A stretch of DNA of 21,973 bases, taken from the NCBI GenBank assembly GCA_021030915.1, contig JAGEMR010000246.1, positions 1 to 21,973 on the forward strand. Reading direction: 5' to 3'. Shown here piece after piece: positions 1-9,988 of this stretch. The translations under genes and the position numbers were made by a program. A model generated the notes under the pieces. The model searched no databases. It saw nothing but the letters and a program-made list of their open reading frames with translations, and had not been told where the DNA came from. Positions within the stretch are counted from its first letter, which is position 1; every line of letters starts with the position of its first letter. Origin of the DNA: Astrothelium macrocarpum. Lineage: Eukaryota; Ascomycota; Dothideomycetes; Trypetheliales; Trypetheliaceae.

Positions 1-1484
1 AAATTTCAATAAATATTATATTTAATAAAAATCAAAAATTTATATTAATTTATTAAAAAATAATTTTAAATAAATTCAGAATTAAATTAAAAATATTTAT
101 AATATATCATAAAAAAATAAATAGCCAAATAGAATATGTGAATTAAATATTATATAAATAATTAATAAAATAATTGAATATTCTTATTATTTATAATACA
201 GTTAATATTAAATTAAAAAATATTATTAATTATTCAAAAAATATTAATAAAATATGTTTTGAATTAAAATAATAAAAATCGGATTAAATAAAATATAAAA
301 ATATTTTCGGATTAAATATAATAAAATATATTATAAAAATTAGAAATTTTGATATAAATATAAAAAAATATTAATCAGAAATAAAAAAATAAATATTTTT
401 AAAATAAATGAATTTTAATTAAAAAAAAAAGAATAAAATATATTTATTTATAAAAAATTTTAAAAATAAATTATTAATTTAAGAATTAAAATTAATTAAA
501 ATTGGACCATTTATGATATAAAAATAAAAAAATTGATAAATTTTAAACTGAAATTATTATTAAATATTAAAATTTATTTAATATTTTATATATTTTTATT
601 CCAATTAATGAATATAATAATATTATATCAAAAAACGTTTTATTTTGAATTAAAAAAAAAAAACGAATTTAAAATTAAAAAAAATATGAATTATCATAAT
701 CATAAATATCTAATAAAATGAAAAGAATATTTATTATTAAAAAATATATAAAAAATTGTAATAATTCTGAAAAAATATCAGAAAAAAATCAAAAAATATC
801 GTACGAAAAAATAATAATCATTTCAAATAAAACAGTCATTGAAAAAATTCTTTATTCTTCTTCAAGGATATTAATAATAAATCAAAATCCGGAATTGAAG
901 AAATATAATCCAAAAATTCAGAACGAATATTCCAAAATAAACCAATTAAAGAATAAAAAAAATCAGCCTTTTCAATTGCGATAATTTTTTCAGTTTTTTC
1001 TTCTTTTTTTTCCAATTCTATAATATTTTCTGATTCTTCTAATATAAATTGTTATTATTATTTACGAAAGAATTCCAATTATTTCTGAAAATAATCTGTT
1101 TTCATCAGAGATTCTATTATTTTTTTTTCAAATTTTATTCATTTATACGTTGATTTTATCAAATATAATTTCAGAATCAGTCAAATTATAGAAGCGATCA
1201 TGATGAATATATTTCAGATATTTCTCCAATTTTGGATCTATCCGATATTTTAATTTCTATCAGATATAATTATGATAAATACGTATTATAATGGGAATCC
1301 GTTGAAAGATAGAGACAAATCGAATGTGATGAAAAATAGAAGAAGCAGATTTTCGAGATATTGGCGAACCAAATATGAAGAAAACACGTCATATATAAAC
1401 ACGTGAAGACACGTGATTAAGAAGAAGAGGATAATGTTAAGAATACTCTATCAGAATTGGTAATTTAAGAATCCCTTTTAATAA

Positions 1485-1650
1485 TCTGAATATGAATATT
1501 CATCTTATTCAAAGAATGAATAGTCTGAATATGAATATTCATTTCGTTCAGAAAATAAATAATCTGAATATGAATATTCATTTTATTCAGAAAATGAATA
1601 ATTTGAATATGAATATTCATTTGATTTAAAAAATGAATAATCTGAATATT
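1485..1650. repeat. 39-bp tandem repeat, four copies plus a partial fifth
   Basis: TCTGAATATGAATATTCAT-like units start at 1485, 1524, 1563, 1602 (TTTG variant) and 1641, an exact 39-base period. Each full unit holds the perfect 12-bp palindrome ATGAATATTCAT. The period is 13 codons, so it may be the relic of a coding repeat, but stop codons now fall in the units. It lies directly upstream of the first copy of the ~206-bp duplication. Confidence 0.85.
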
Positions 1651-1856
1651 TTAAATATATAAAAATATAACGAAATCAATTTTAATCTCATTATATTCAA
1701 AACCATTTTTTAAATTAATTTTTGATAATATTTTAAATAGAATTTTGAATTATCAAATTATATTATTTTTTGTTAATTCAGTCCTTTATCGATTCATTTC
1801 AGAAGCTATTTTGATTCCAAGTAGACTTGACCTCAAGGATATCTAGGATCATAACA
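1651..1856. repeat. ~206-bp direct repeat, copy A (LTR-like 3' end)
   Basis: Nearly collinear with 2375-2581 (offset 724-725, one single-base indel). The two copies differ at roughly two dozen positions, almost all C/T or G/A exchanges. The 3' end, CTAGGATCATAACA, is shared and ends in CA, as LTRs do. A solo-LTR or 3'-LTR origin is an inference; no primer binding site or retroelement ORF can be read. Confidence 0.8.
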
Positions 1857-2280
1857 TAAACGAACCAATATCTATATCAATTCCTTTTCATCATTCTTAA
1901 TACGTTTTCGATATTTCTCACAAATCTTGTTCAATAATGATCAGAATAAATTAATACATTTTCGACCATTTTTCATACATTCAGAACATTTCAGACGGAA
2001 ATTTATTACAATATAAATAAATCTCTAAAACAGATAACGGTCATAAAAAATAGAAATAGAAAAATCAAAATATATAATTTTTATAATAAAACGACGGCGA
2101 TCAGAAGAAAAACGGAAAGATATTTTTATAAAAATCAACGGAATTCAGCGGATTTATAATATATAAAAATATATAATGAAAAAAGAAAGAATAATATTAC
2201 GATATCATGATAAAATGAATATATAATAATCAATCAGATATAAAATTCATTCAGAAATTTATGAATATCATTTTTCTGAT

Positions 2281-2340
2281 GATGAGAATCATTTTTTGAA
2301 TGATAAAAATCATTTCTTAAATGATGAGACTCATTCCAAT
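2281..2340. repeat. Short ~21-bp tandem repeat
   Basis: Units beginning GATGAGAATCATTTTTTGAAT (2281), GATAAAAATCATTTCTTAAAT (2302) and a shortened GATGAGACTCATTCCAAT (2323), followed by a related GAATATGAGAATCATTATGAT. The units are 21, 21 and 18 bases, all multiples of three. It sits just upstream of copy B of the duplication, as the 39-bp repeat sits upstream of copy A. Confidence 0.6.
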
Positions 2341-2374
2341 GAATATGAGAATCATTATGATATCAATAAATAAT

Positions 2375-2581
2375 TCAAATATATAAAAATATAACGAAAT
2401 CAATTCTGATCTTATCATATTCAAAATCATTTTCTAAATTAATCTTTGATAACGTTTTAAATAGAATTTTGAATTATCAAATTATATCATTTTTTGCTAA
2501 TTCAAATCCTTTACCGACTCATTTCAGAAGCCACCTTGATCCCAAGTAGACTTGATCCCAAGGATACCTAGGATCATAACA
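2375..2581. repeat. ~206-bp direct repeat, copy B (LTR-like 3' end)
   Basis: Second copy of 1651-1856. It is less AT-rich than copy A: for example it reads GCCACCTTGATCCC where copy A reads GCTATTTTGATTCC. Both copies end in GGATCATAACA and then diverge at once, which marks a real element boundary. Confidence 0.8.
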
Positions 2582-4289
2582 AAAATCTTCCGATAATTTT
2601 TTTTTATAAATACATCAAAAAACGCATTTTTAAAAATTGAAAAAAAGTCTTTTTTATTGATATAAAAAATGTGTCGACGCGTCAAATTTCGCACATTTTG
2701 AGAATATTTTAATTTTAAAAATACAAAATAGATCATATTCAAAAATTAAAAAATATATAAAAAATGAAATGATATATAAAATATGAAAATTTTATTTTCG
2801 AAATAAAAATTTTTGAATTTCTGATTAAAATGGATTTTTATGATTATTTAAAATAAATAATTAATATTTTTTAATTTAACATATTTTTATATATTTATTA
2901 AAATATTTTAATCATTTCAAATCAAATATATTATTGATTTAATCGTTCTCAAAAATTAAAATTTTTTAAATAAAAAATATATCTATTTTTTCATATTAAA
3001 TAAAAATATGAATATATTTTTTATAAATAATAAATAATAAAATTATATATTTAATAATATAAATATTCTGAATTATAATAATTCATTTATGATTATCTGA
3101 TTAAATAAATTGAAATTGAATATATTTTTCGATATCAATAATAATTTTTATTAATCTAATAATATTTATTTAAAAATCAATTTTATTAAAATTATGAATA
3201 TTATTATTAAATATTTTATATTTGATTTTTATTTTTTTAATCAATTTAAATTATATATTTATAATTTCTGATTTTTTTTATAATATTTTTTATCAATTTT
3301 TTATTTGATTGAAAATCATTTTTAATTTATCAAAACGTATTATAAATTTTTTAATTGATTTTTTATTCATTAATTTTTTATTATATATATTTAATATTTT
3401 ATTCGTTATATTTAATATTTTATATAATCAAAATATAAATTCTTTCAAATTTAAATTAAGAATATATTAAATAATAATCTTTTTTTTGTTTATTATAAAT
3501 TTTGAATAATTAAATTGAATGATAAATCGAAAAAAAATTTCATATAATTGATCAGAAAATCGTTGATATCTGAGATTAAACGTTATTATAATAAATTATA
3601 GATTTTTAAATTATTTAAATTTGTAAATTCGAAATATAAAATTAATTCTGTTTTCTTATTGAATCAATAATATTTTGCGTTGTTGTTGTATATTGTGATA
3701 ATTCATGAAATGGTGGTGCCAAGAAAAAGCGGCCGCTTCGCTGATCCAATACGTTATATCATTTACAAAAATATTGAGACGTTTATATATTTTATTAAAA
3801 TATTTTAAAAACGTAATAATAAAATTTATAAATATATATTCGATTCATTTGATATCAAATTTCTATTTGATTATAAATTTAATATATGAATTCCATTTAA
3901 TAAAATTGATAATTTATTATTTATTAATAGGATTTTTTTAATTATTAATATAAATAATTTGAATAATCATTTTATAAAAACGAACGTGATTAAAAAAAAA
4001 TCTCATATATTTTCATTAATAATTCATTTTATAAAAAATTCATTTTAATGAAAAAATAATAATTATTAATATTCGTGATTGAAATATTTATTTTGTCTAT
4101 TTTAAATACGTTATTTAAAAATAAATCTGATCAAATTATATATTTTAATCGTTTTATTTATTGAAAAATAAACATCAGATTCATAATCAATGATAATAAA
4201 AACAAATATTTCATTTTTAAAAGACATTTTGATACGTTATGGTGAATGATGGAATCAATTTAATGAAATGAGACGAAATAAAATTAAGT

Positions 4290-4349
4290 GGTGGAGATGG
4301 CCGGGTTCAGGTGGTGGCCGGTTTCTATGGTGGCCGACTTACTTGAAGA
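4290..4349 (+). repeat. GGTGGCCG motif cluster at left island edge
   Basis: Three degenerate, roughly 20-bp units (GTGGTGGAGATGGCCGGGTT, AGGTGGTGGCCGGTTTCT, ATGGTGGCCGACTTACTTGA) lie exactly where AT-rich DNA gives way to the gene island. The last contains GTGGCCGACTTACTTG (4330-4345), which recurs inverted at 21107-21139 with one mismatch. Probably the remains of a transposon end. Confidence 0.65.
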
Positions 4350-5186
4350 ATTTGGAATAATTTGCCTCACGCTAAGCCTAAACGCATCAACCGGAAATAC
4401 CGGAGGGAAGAAAATATCGATCTTCAGTCTTTCTGCTCCCTCACATGGTTTCCTTTCAAGCTAGAGTAAAGCGGACTCTTGGTTCTTCGCCGCTCAGGTG
4501 ACCACATAGTGCCATTTTCGTTTGTTTTGTTGAAAGTCAGATCATCGGAATCTGGTGATATGAAGATGTATTGTCCAAAAATTACTCAAAACGTAGGCCT
4601 TCGAGAACTCATGCTCTACCCTTCACACTGTTTAGGTAGCCTGAACGCCTCAATCTAACAAGCGTTCCAGCAATTAGCCAGCTCTCTGAAGGGCTGACAA
4701 GTGCCAAATTGGCAGCTGTCTGACAACATTTCATGTTTCAATAGATTTTGGCTTTGATTGACAATGAGTTCCATCCTCTGGCGTCAGAAAATCGCGTACG
4801 TAGGAACACCAAAAGGAGTATGTATCTGGAGAACTCTTAAACTTAGGAAGGATCATAGGGACTGTCCTTCCCAAAGCTACATAAGGTCTGAACATCTGGA
4901 TTCCCCCATCACTGCACAACTTTCGTCAACACTAAGTTTGTATCTGAATATACTTAGGCAGCTGAGCGAATCAAAAGTTTTTATCCACCTTGCACGCCAA
5001 GAAATGTATAAAGTGAATGAAAGGCATGGCGTATAGAAAGAATCAGAGCAGGTTGAGACACAATCCTAGACCGCTGAGTCTCTGCCTCTCACTGTTGATG
5101 AATGCTGAGTAGATTTTGGTACCGCACGACTCACAAATACATGCAGCTCAGACGCTGAACACATCGGAAGAGAAAAGTGAGGACAC
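4350..5186. other. Non-coding stretch, left island margin
   Basis: About 840 bases of normal composition with no convincing gene. A 92-codon open frame at 4758-5036 (+) and a 62-codon frame opposite it (4731-4919, -) show no recognisable domain. This is the upstream region of the zinc-finger gene; I see no clear promoter element. Confidence 0.5.
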
Positions 5187-6341
5187 ATGGCTCGTGTCCC
5201 ATTTTTCTTGTTGATACTGATTTCTTCTCAACTATTCCACCCTTCCCTCATATCAGTTTCGGTTTACACAATGACCTCAAATCCAGCAATCTCTTCTGTT
5301 GGCGCTCGGGAATCTCCTTCGAATCATTCTTTTCCCGATTACAAGAAACGGAAGTCAATCTTTGAGGAATTTACCCGACCTGCGCGCGAGCAAGAACCGA
5401 GGACTCGAGATCGAAAATCTATCCTCTATTGCCGATTTTGTGATTATTCTACACAATGTAGGACCACTTTTCGTTACCATCTGGACAAGCGGCACGGAAT
5501 GAAGCCAGAAATCGGGTGGCATAAACAACGGAAAACAGCATTGGACGGAGGTCTTCAACTTGATACCAAAGCGACTGAATCAGATCTTCACGCTGCCAAG
5601 ACTGCGCAGAGGTTGGCCCTGTCGACGTTACAATCTCCTACAACCTCTGCAAACAAAGGTAATGGTCAGCTGGGCGGAGGAGATGATAAACTTAGCAGAG
5701 ATGTCAAAGCGGGCCGAAGTCTGGGTCAATCCGATAAAAGCCAGAAAAGGTGCAGGGACGATTGCGCTATGGAGGTGCTTAACTATCAAGCGTCAATCCG
5801 AAGAAAGACCTCAGGGATGTTTGTCGCCGATGGTCATTCGGAAGAACGCTCGCGCTCTGATCAGAGTGTTCCACAGTTCGTTCCTATAATCGCTACCTCG
5901 TCTTTCTCCCCAATCTTCAAGGGCCAACTTGGACGACAGGAGGGGCAAGCCAGACGCGGTATCGAATTCATCTATCGCCTCATTCATTCCCGGTCGCCGG
6001 TATATAAGTCCACAGGCTGGCGGCCCAAGGGGAAGTTCCAAGAAAAATCTGTTGAGAGCCTTATGCACGAGCTACCATTTCAAGGTGACACCAAGGGGCT
6101 AATGTTAACCATGAAAGGTCCGGGTATCATCATGGAGGAATGGTTCAACCGTGATGACGAGTTAAGCGAACTTCGCTTTGAGAGCATGAAGCGAGCCTTC
6201 AAGGAGCAGATGAACATGCGTGTTACAGAAGGTCTGGGAAGCAATGAGCCATTGGTGGTGGACATAGAGATCGAGCCACTGGGAGAACAGAATCCGAAGG
6301 AATCCGAGAAAGCTGATCAAATAAATTTTGACCACTGGTGA
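5187..6341 (+). CDS. C2H2-type zinc-finger protein, function unknown
   Basis: An uninterrupted 384-codon frame. Residues 82-103 form one classical C2H2 finger, C-x2-C-x12-H-x4-H (Cys82, Cys85, His98, His103), within YCRFCDYSTQ...RYHLDKRHG. Single fingers of this kind are common in fungal proteins of unknown role and in transposase-related proteins. The middle (~120-240) is polar and probably disordered. The C-terminal third (~255-370) looks folded, with GWRPKGKF, ELPF and an acidic VVDIEIEPLG segment; it resembles a region I associate with uncharacterised Dothideomycete zinc-finger proteins. The first 28 residues are hydrophobic, like a signal peptide, which does not suit a nuclear protein, so the second Met (codon 29, base 5271, context ACACAATGA) may be the real start. 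AATAAA lies 61 bases past the stop (6402). Nucleic-acid binding is inferred from the finger only. Confidence 0.7.
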   Translation: MARVPFFLLILISSQLFHPSLISVSVYTMTSNPAISSVGARESPSNHSFPDYKKRKSIFEEFTRPAREQEPRTRDRKSILYCRFCDYSTQCRTTFRYHLDKRHGMKPEIGWHKQRKTALDGGLQLDTKATESDLHAAKTAQRLALSTLQSPTTSANKGNGQLGGGDDKLSRDVKAGRSLGQSDKSQKRCRDDCAMEVLNYQASIRRKTSGMFVADGHSEERSRSDQSVPQFVPIIATSSFSPIFKGQLGRQEGQARRGIEFIYRLIHSRSPVYKSTGWRPKGKFQEKSVESLMHELPFQGDTKGLMLTMKGPGIIMEEWFNRDDELSELRFESMKRAFKEQMNMRVTEGLGSNEPLVVDIEIEPLGEQNPKESEKADQINFDHW

Positions 6342-7462
6342 AGGCTGACGCTGATGGGGGTGTATAGTATTTAGGACAAATTACCACTGAAATGCAAAAA
6401 TAATAAACCCAATCTGAGCATTATCCGTGGTCTGGTATCAACGTAAGTCGAGAGACTCTTTCTTGGCTTAGTGGATACAGCTTTGATGTTGGGCTGTGCG
6501 TCTAGATCGGTCTGTAACTATTTAGCCTTCATCTGATCTGTGAGACGGTTGGAAAACGTAACAGTCTCAGCAAGCTTCGCGCATGCCACAAAAGCAAGCA
6601 CTTAGCTAACCGGCTTACCATCTACCGTTCTTCGTCAGCAAAGCTTCTTTGCATGAAGAAAGAGTTTGCAATAAGAAGTATTGTAAACTGTAAGCGGCTA
6701 ATCTAAATTATGCCATTCATTGTTGTCGAGGTTTCTCGTTGTGTTCGTATGGGAAATTCTTCTTCTTGCGTCTTACAGCATTCCTTATTACAGCCCCAGG
6801 TCTTGGCTTTGGGGATTTCAAGTGGTGTCTCGTAAGCATCAGCCCTACCCTGAAAGAGATTAAGAATTGATCCATGGCCCTTCTAAATTGCACTGTGCAA
6901 GGATGCTAGCTTGGCGCTAGATGGTAAGCGCAGTCGCACGTGTGCCTTGGCAGACCGGTCAGAGGCGATCAGGGACCCTGAAAAATCGTAGAGCATCATC
7001 TGTATCCGCTCTAGATTCTTTCATCGACGTTACGAAGGAGTAGCGGATCGTTGTTGAGGCTCCGCCGAAACGTCACAATTTTCCATCACTGACTACAGAG
7101 CTACAAGAGAATGACTCGAGCGGAGCGGCGCGTCAAGGGTGGTAGAGTTTTAGGTTTGAGCTGATCAACCAACCTTCCACTTCCAGCCCCACGCGTTTTG
7201 GAAATAGTGTATTATTTTCAATTTCCCACTCCGACGACGGAGATCTCCTTGTGCCAACACACTCATTTCTCACTTTTGGATTTTTATTCCTTCCGTTCCT
7301 TTTTCTTGTTGGTTGTAATCATCGTTCTCTTCTACCATGCTACTTCCAGCGCAAATGCTCCACGGCCGGTGAGGCGTGGCCATACATAAGGTCGCTCTGA
7401 GCCTCCATCCTCGTACCTCTTCACTCGAGAGGTCGCTGCTCGACTTGAGGCACGAATTTACG
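6342..7462. other. Intergenic region, zinc-finger gene to secreted-protein gene
   Basis: About 1.1 kb with no gene I can support. The last ~280 bases (7180-7462) are pyrimidine-rich, as in fungal promoters and 5' leaders. A small frame at 7198-7389 falls inside this leader and is probably not a gene. TCGCTGCTCGA at 7433-7443 fits the loose TCGN5CGA pattern of AflR half-site pairs, 20 bases before the ATG, but fails the fuller consensus and is expected by chance at this density. Confidence 0.5.
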
Positions 7463-8507
7463 ATGCGATCTTCTTACTCTATCCTCGTCCTCGCCTCCCT
7501 CCTCCCCTTCCTCGGCCGCGCTCAAAGCGACAATTGCACCACCGAAGATCAGCCAAATCCCATCGCAGCACAGTATCCGAACAACACAACAGGAACCGTC
7601 AATGGAACGCTGGCGATTCTGCCCGTGCCCTATGCAGAGGCGCGCAGCGTGATTCCATCTCAATATGGCATACTGAACGATACCATCAAGGCTGTCTTGG
7701 GCGAAGATTGGCCAGCGGATATGTTTCCCGTACTTTTAGAGACAAGACACGATCACGGCATCAGTTTTGAGGGCTTCGACATCCCAGACTTTACGGTATA
7801 TACGCGCTGTCGTTCCGCTGCTCACAAGAACAATACTGATTATGATTATGCGCAATAGGGAGCTGGTGTCTATTATCCCTTCGTGGACCGCCTCTCTGAT
7901 GGTTACACAACCTTCGCCTACCAAGACTCACAGATTTTGACTGCCAGCAATACGATTGCCATCTCTGGTTCTGCGGCGTACGGCAACCTTGCTGTCCCTG
8001 GGGTGTTCGATCCGCCTTGCGACGCCTACGCAAGTGATGGACATGGTGGAACCGAATTTGTAGCCACAGTAGGCGCGGGTAATACAACTTTGCCGGAGGG
8101 AGAACTCGCTTTCAGGGTGAGCATGAGAGCTGTATGGAACAGTCCTTATGGAATTGAAGTGTACGTATCAGTACCCACATCTCGTCTCTTCGAATTGATG
8201 GGAGACGAATAGCGTACCGTGAATGTGCTGATAGGATTATCGGAGCAGGTGGCAGAATCTTACGGCACAACCATCATTCGGTCCCACGCCTGTCATTTGC
8301 GACAATTTTATCCGATTCTTCAATACGAGCATCACGACAGGCCAGTATGCACCAAGACCAGTGCAGGGTGATGTCACTGTCGCAAACCCCTTCATCCCAG
8401 AGACAGCTACTTTCAAGGGAGTATGGGGCTTGCAATTGGATAACGCGTTCCTTGAGAATAATGCCGTACCTTGTACTTCACTGGAGGGCTATGAGTTTGA
8501 CGGATAG
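7463..8507 (+). CDS. Secreted protein, acetoacetate decarboxylase-like fold (three exons)
   Basis: My model joins 7463-7795, 7859-8160 and 8249-8507, giving 297 residues. Intron 1 (7796-7858, 63 bp) has GTATAT, CTGAT and AATAG; being a multiple of three, it reads through until its own terminal TAG, which makes the gene look truncated. Intron 2 (8161-8248, 88 bp) has GTACGT, CTGAT (8228-8232) and GCAG, and removes three further stops. The frame then runs to TAG at 8505-8507. Residues 1-~20 are a signal peptide (MRSSYSILVLASLLPFLGRA). Several N-glycosylation sites (NCT, NNT, NGT, NDT, NLT) and four Cys support secretion. Segments such as NGTLAILPVPYAEARSVIPS, ISGSAAYG, DPPCDAYA and GVWGLQLD fit a family of secreted fungal proteins that I recall being assigned an acetoacetate decarboxylase-like beta-barrel. 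The family match is from memory; enzymatic activity is not established. No obvious tie to the regulator pair. Confidence 0.75.
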
Positions 8508-8661
8508 AAAGCAACCATGTTCAAAGGGTGCAATGGGGGTCGCAATAAGAAATATCACACAACTGCGAGAGAAACGATTCGTCACACGTCTCGTGGGGAG
8601 GGTTCCATACCATTTCAAGCAATGAGAAAGCGTGAGCAAAGCATTGAGAAATGATCCCTAA

Positions 8662-8692
8662 GACACTCTCGATTTTCATTGTCGAGAGCGTC
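8662..8692. repeat. Small inverted repeat (hairpin) downstream of secreted-protein gene
   Basis: GACACTCTCGA (8662-8672) and TCGAGAGCGTC (8682-8692) pair over 11 bases with one mismatch around a 9-base loop. It lies 155 bases after the stop codon, so it could fall in or near the 3' end of the transcript. No function is known. Confidence 0.55.
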
Positions 8693-9104
8693 CCTACAAG
8701 ACATGCAGTAGATCATATCTCTCGCAGTCGCAGGTGACATTTCTTATGAGCAACCTCAAGTGGGTGGTTAATGGTGGTGAGTCGTCATTATTCTACGTTT
8801 TCCTCAAGGCCAATTTGGCGCCATACCCTATATAAGTTAGAAAAATGATAAATCAGTGAAAGCATTACCTACCGCTCTTGATAATCGCAATGTGAGATGT
8901 GTACAGAAAACTGTCTTGGAAAACAATATTCTCACAATTTCTAAAGGGTGCTTTCTGCTCCTTGGCAATGTAGCACGTACCACTCGGCCCAAAATGCGGT
9001 CGCAGGATGGGTCAAAACCCCACATCCGAAATCCAAAATGTTTCACACACATCACACAAAACCTTATCACAATCTTTAAATAATGGGCCGGAATTTCATT
9101 GGTT

Positions 9105-9280
9105 GTGCAGCTGTTCGTCCGGTGATCCGAAATCGCTTGAACAGCTGCTCGTCCAATTGTTCAAAACCGCTCAAGTAGTTATCCGTCTAGTTGCTCCAAT
9201 AGCTACTCGTCCAATTGTTCGAAATTGCTGAGCAGCTATGGGACGAGCAGCTGTTTGAGAAATTGGACGAGTAGCTGTTT
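9105..9280. repeat. Fold-back repeat cluster built on a CTCGTCCAATTG motif
   Basis: AACAGCTGCTCGTCC (9140-9154) is the exact reverse complement of 9241-9255, and AGCTACTCGTCCAATT (9201-9216) is the exact reverse complement of 9261-9276. The left arms are also direct repeats of each other, sharing CTCGTCCAATTGTTC. Together they can fold into a long stem. No ORF, terminal inverted-repeat boundary or target duplication is clear, so the type of element (MITE or fold-back relic) is a guess. Confidence 0.75.
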
Positions 9281-9988
9281 GAGCTATTCTGCGTTGTGAC
9301 GCTCCGTCTTTGTGCTGTGTCCAGGTTCAACCACTTCTATTCTATTGGCGGAGTCGATGTGCATTCGCCAACCGCCTTTATGACGATGTTGCTTTGGTCG
9401 TGGCTTGCAGTTCAAAGCATCTCATCTGACCATGTCTGGATCAATCCACGAGTCAGTTTGGCTTGCCGACATTGTATGGCGCTTACTAGTAGTTTCACGG
9501 TTGACTGGACCCCTGTGGTGTGGCTAAATACCTTCCAGGCAGCAGAGTGTTCGTAACTAGCGTCGTGTTTATGCCTTTATGGAAGCCTCATCGACGGCTG
9601 CTATTCGTGTCTTCGTATCCAATGCACGTTTTCGGGACTTAGGGCTGGCTTGTTGTGTTTCAGACGGCTAAAAGGATCAGCTTCTTATCTGAAAGGGCCC
9701 CAAATGCCGATCCTGAACTTACTACCTGTACTACTATTGCCCTGTACTCAATCGTGTACAATGGAATGCTGGTAGGGTGTTCTTGTTTTCCTCTACCACG
9801 CTTTCCCATAGAGGAGCGCCGTGGACTCTGCAAGGCTCTCCATCTACTTACGCTCTGGCCGTGTTTCCTTATGTTGTATATCTTCATATCGCCGGTCTGA
9901 GATACCTCCTATTTGCCTATGTCAAATGTCTTTGCAGCCAGTCCGTTCCGCCACCAGAACGTTGAGTCAATAGAACTTGACTTCGAAT

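Larger units (their letters stand above)
1..4289. other. AT-rich, gene-empty block (left)
   Basis: Extremely A+T-rich DNA with only short, low-complexity open frames made of Lys, Asn, Ile, Phe and Tyr codons, so I call no gene here. It looks like mutation-degraded repeat DNA (RIP-type AT isochore). Somewhat less AT-rich patches lie at about 960-1460, 1790-1960 and 2500-2700 and contain repeats listed separately. A small GC patch sits at about 3705-3760, including the 12-bp palindrome AAGCGGCCGCTT (3727-3738). The change to normal composition is sharp, at about 4290. Confidence 0.85.
8508..9988. other. Intergenic region with fold-back repeats, upstream of MFS gene
   Basis: About 1.5 kb without a supported gene. 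Open frames of 62-86 codons occur on both strands (for example 9296-9556 and 9655-9900) but overlap one another and show no domain. The hairpin at 8662-8692 and the fold-back cluster at 9105-9280 are listed separately. The ~400 bases before the MFS ATG presumably carry its promoter; I found no TCGN5CGR AflR-type site there. Confidence 0.5.

Noticed and set aside
533..984. Two short open frames (62 and 88 codons) in the left AT block
   Set aside because: Composition is almost only Lys, Asn, Ile, Phe and Tyr, as expected from random AT-rich DNA; no domain or start context.
2660..2702. AAAATGTG...CACATTTT hairpin in the left AT block
   Set aside because: Eight-base arms are expected by chance in DNA of this composition.
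1..4289. Mitochondrial origin of the AT-rich DNA
   Set aside because: No mitochondrial genes, tRNAs or rRNA segments, and the block joins nuclear intron-containing genes directly.
4758..5036. 92-codon open frame on the + strand
   Set aside because: No recognisable domain, an overlapping frame on the other strand, and no flanking gene signals.
7198..7389. 63-codon frame before the secreted-protein gene
   Set aside because: Lies in the pyrimidine-rich leader; the hydrophobic translation comes from TTT/CTT runs.
8347..8625. 92-codon frame over the end of the secreted-protein gene
   Set aside because: It is a shadow in another frame; the real exon 3 runs to the stop at 8507 and encodes the family's C-terminus.
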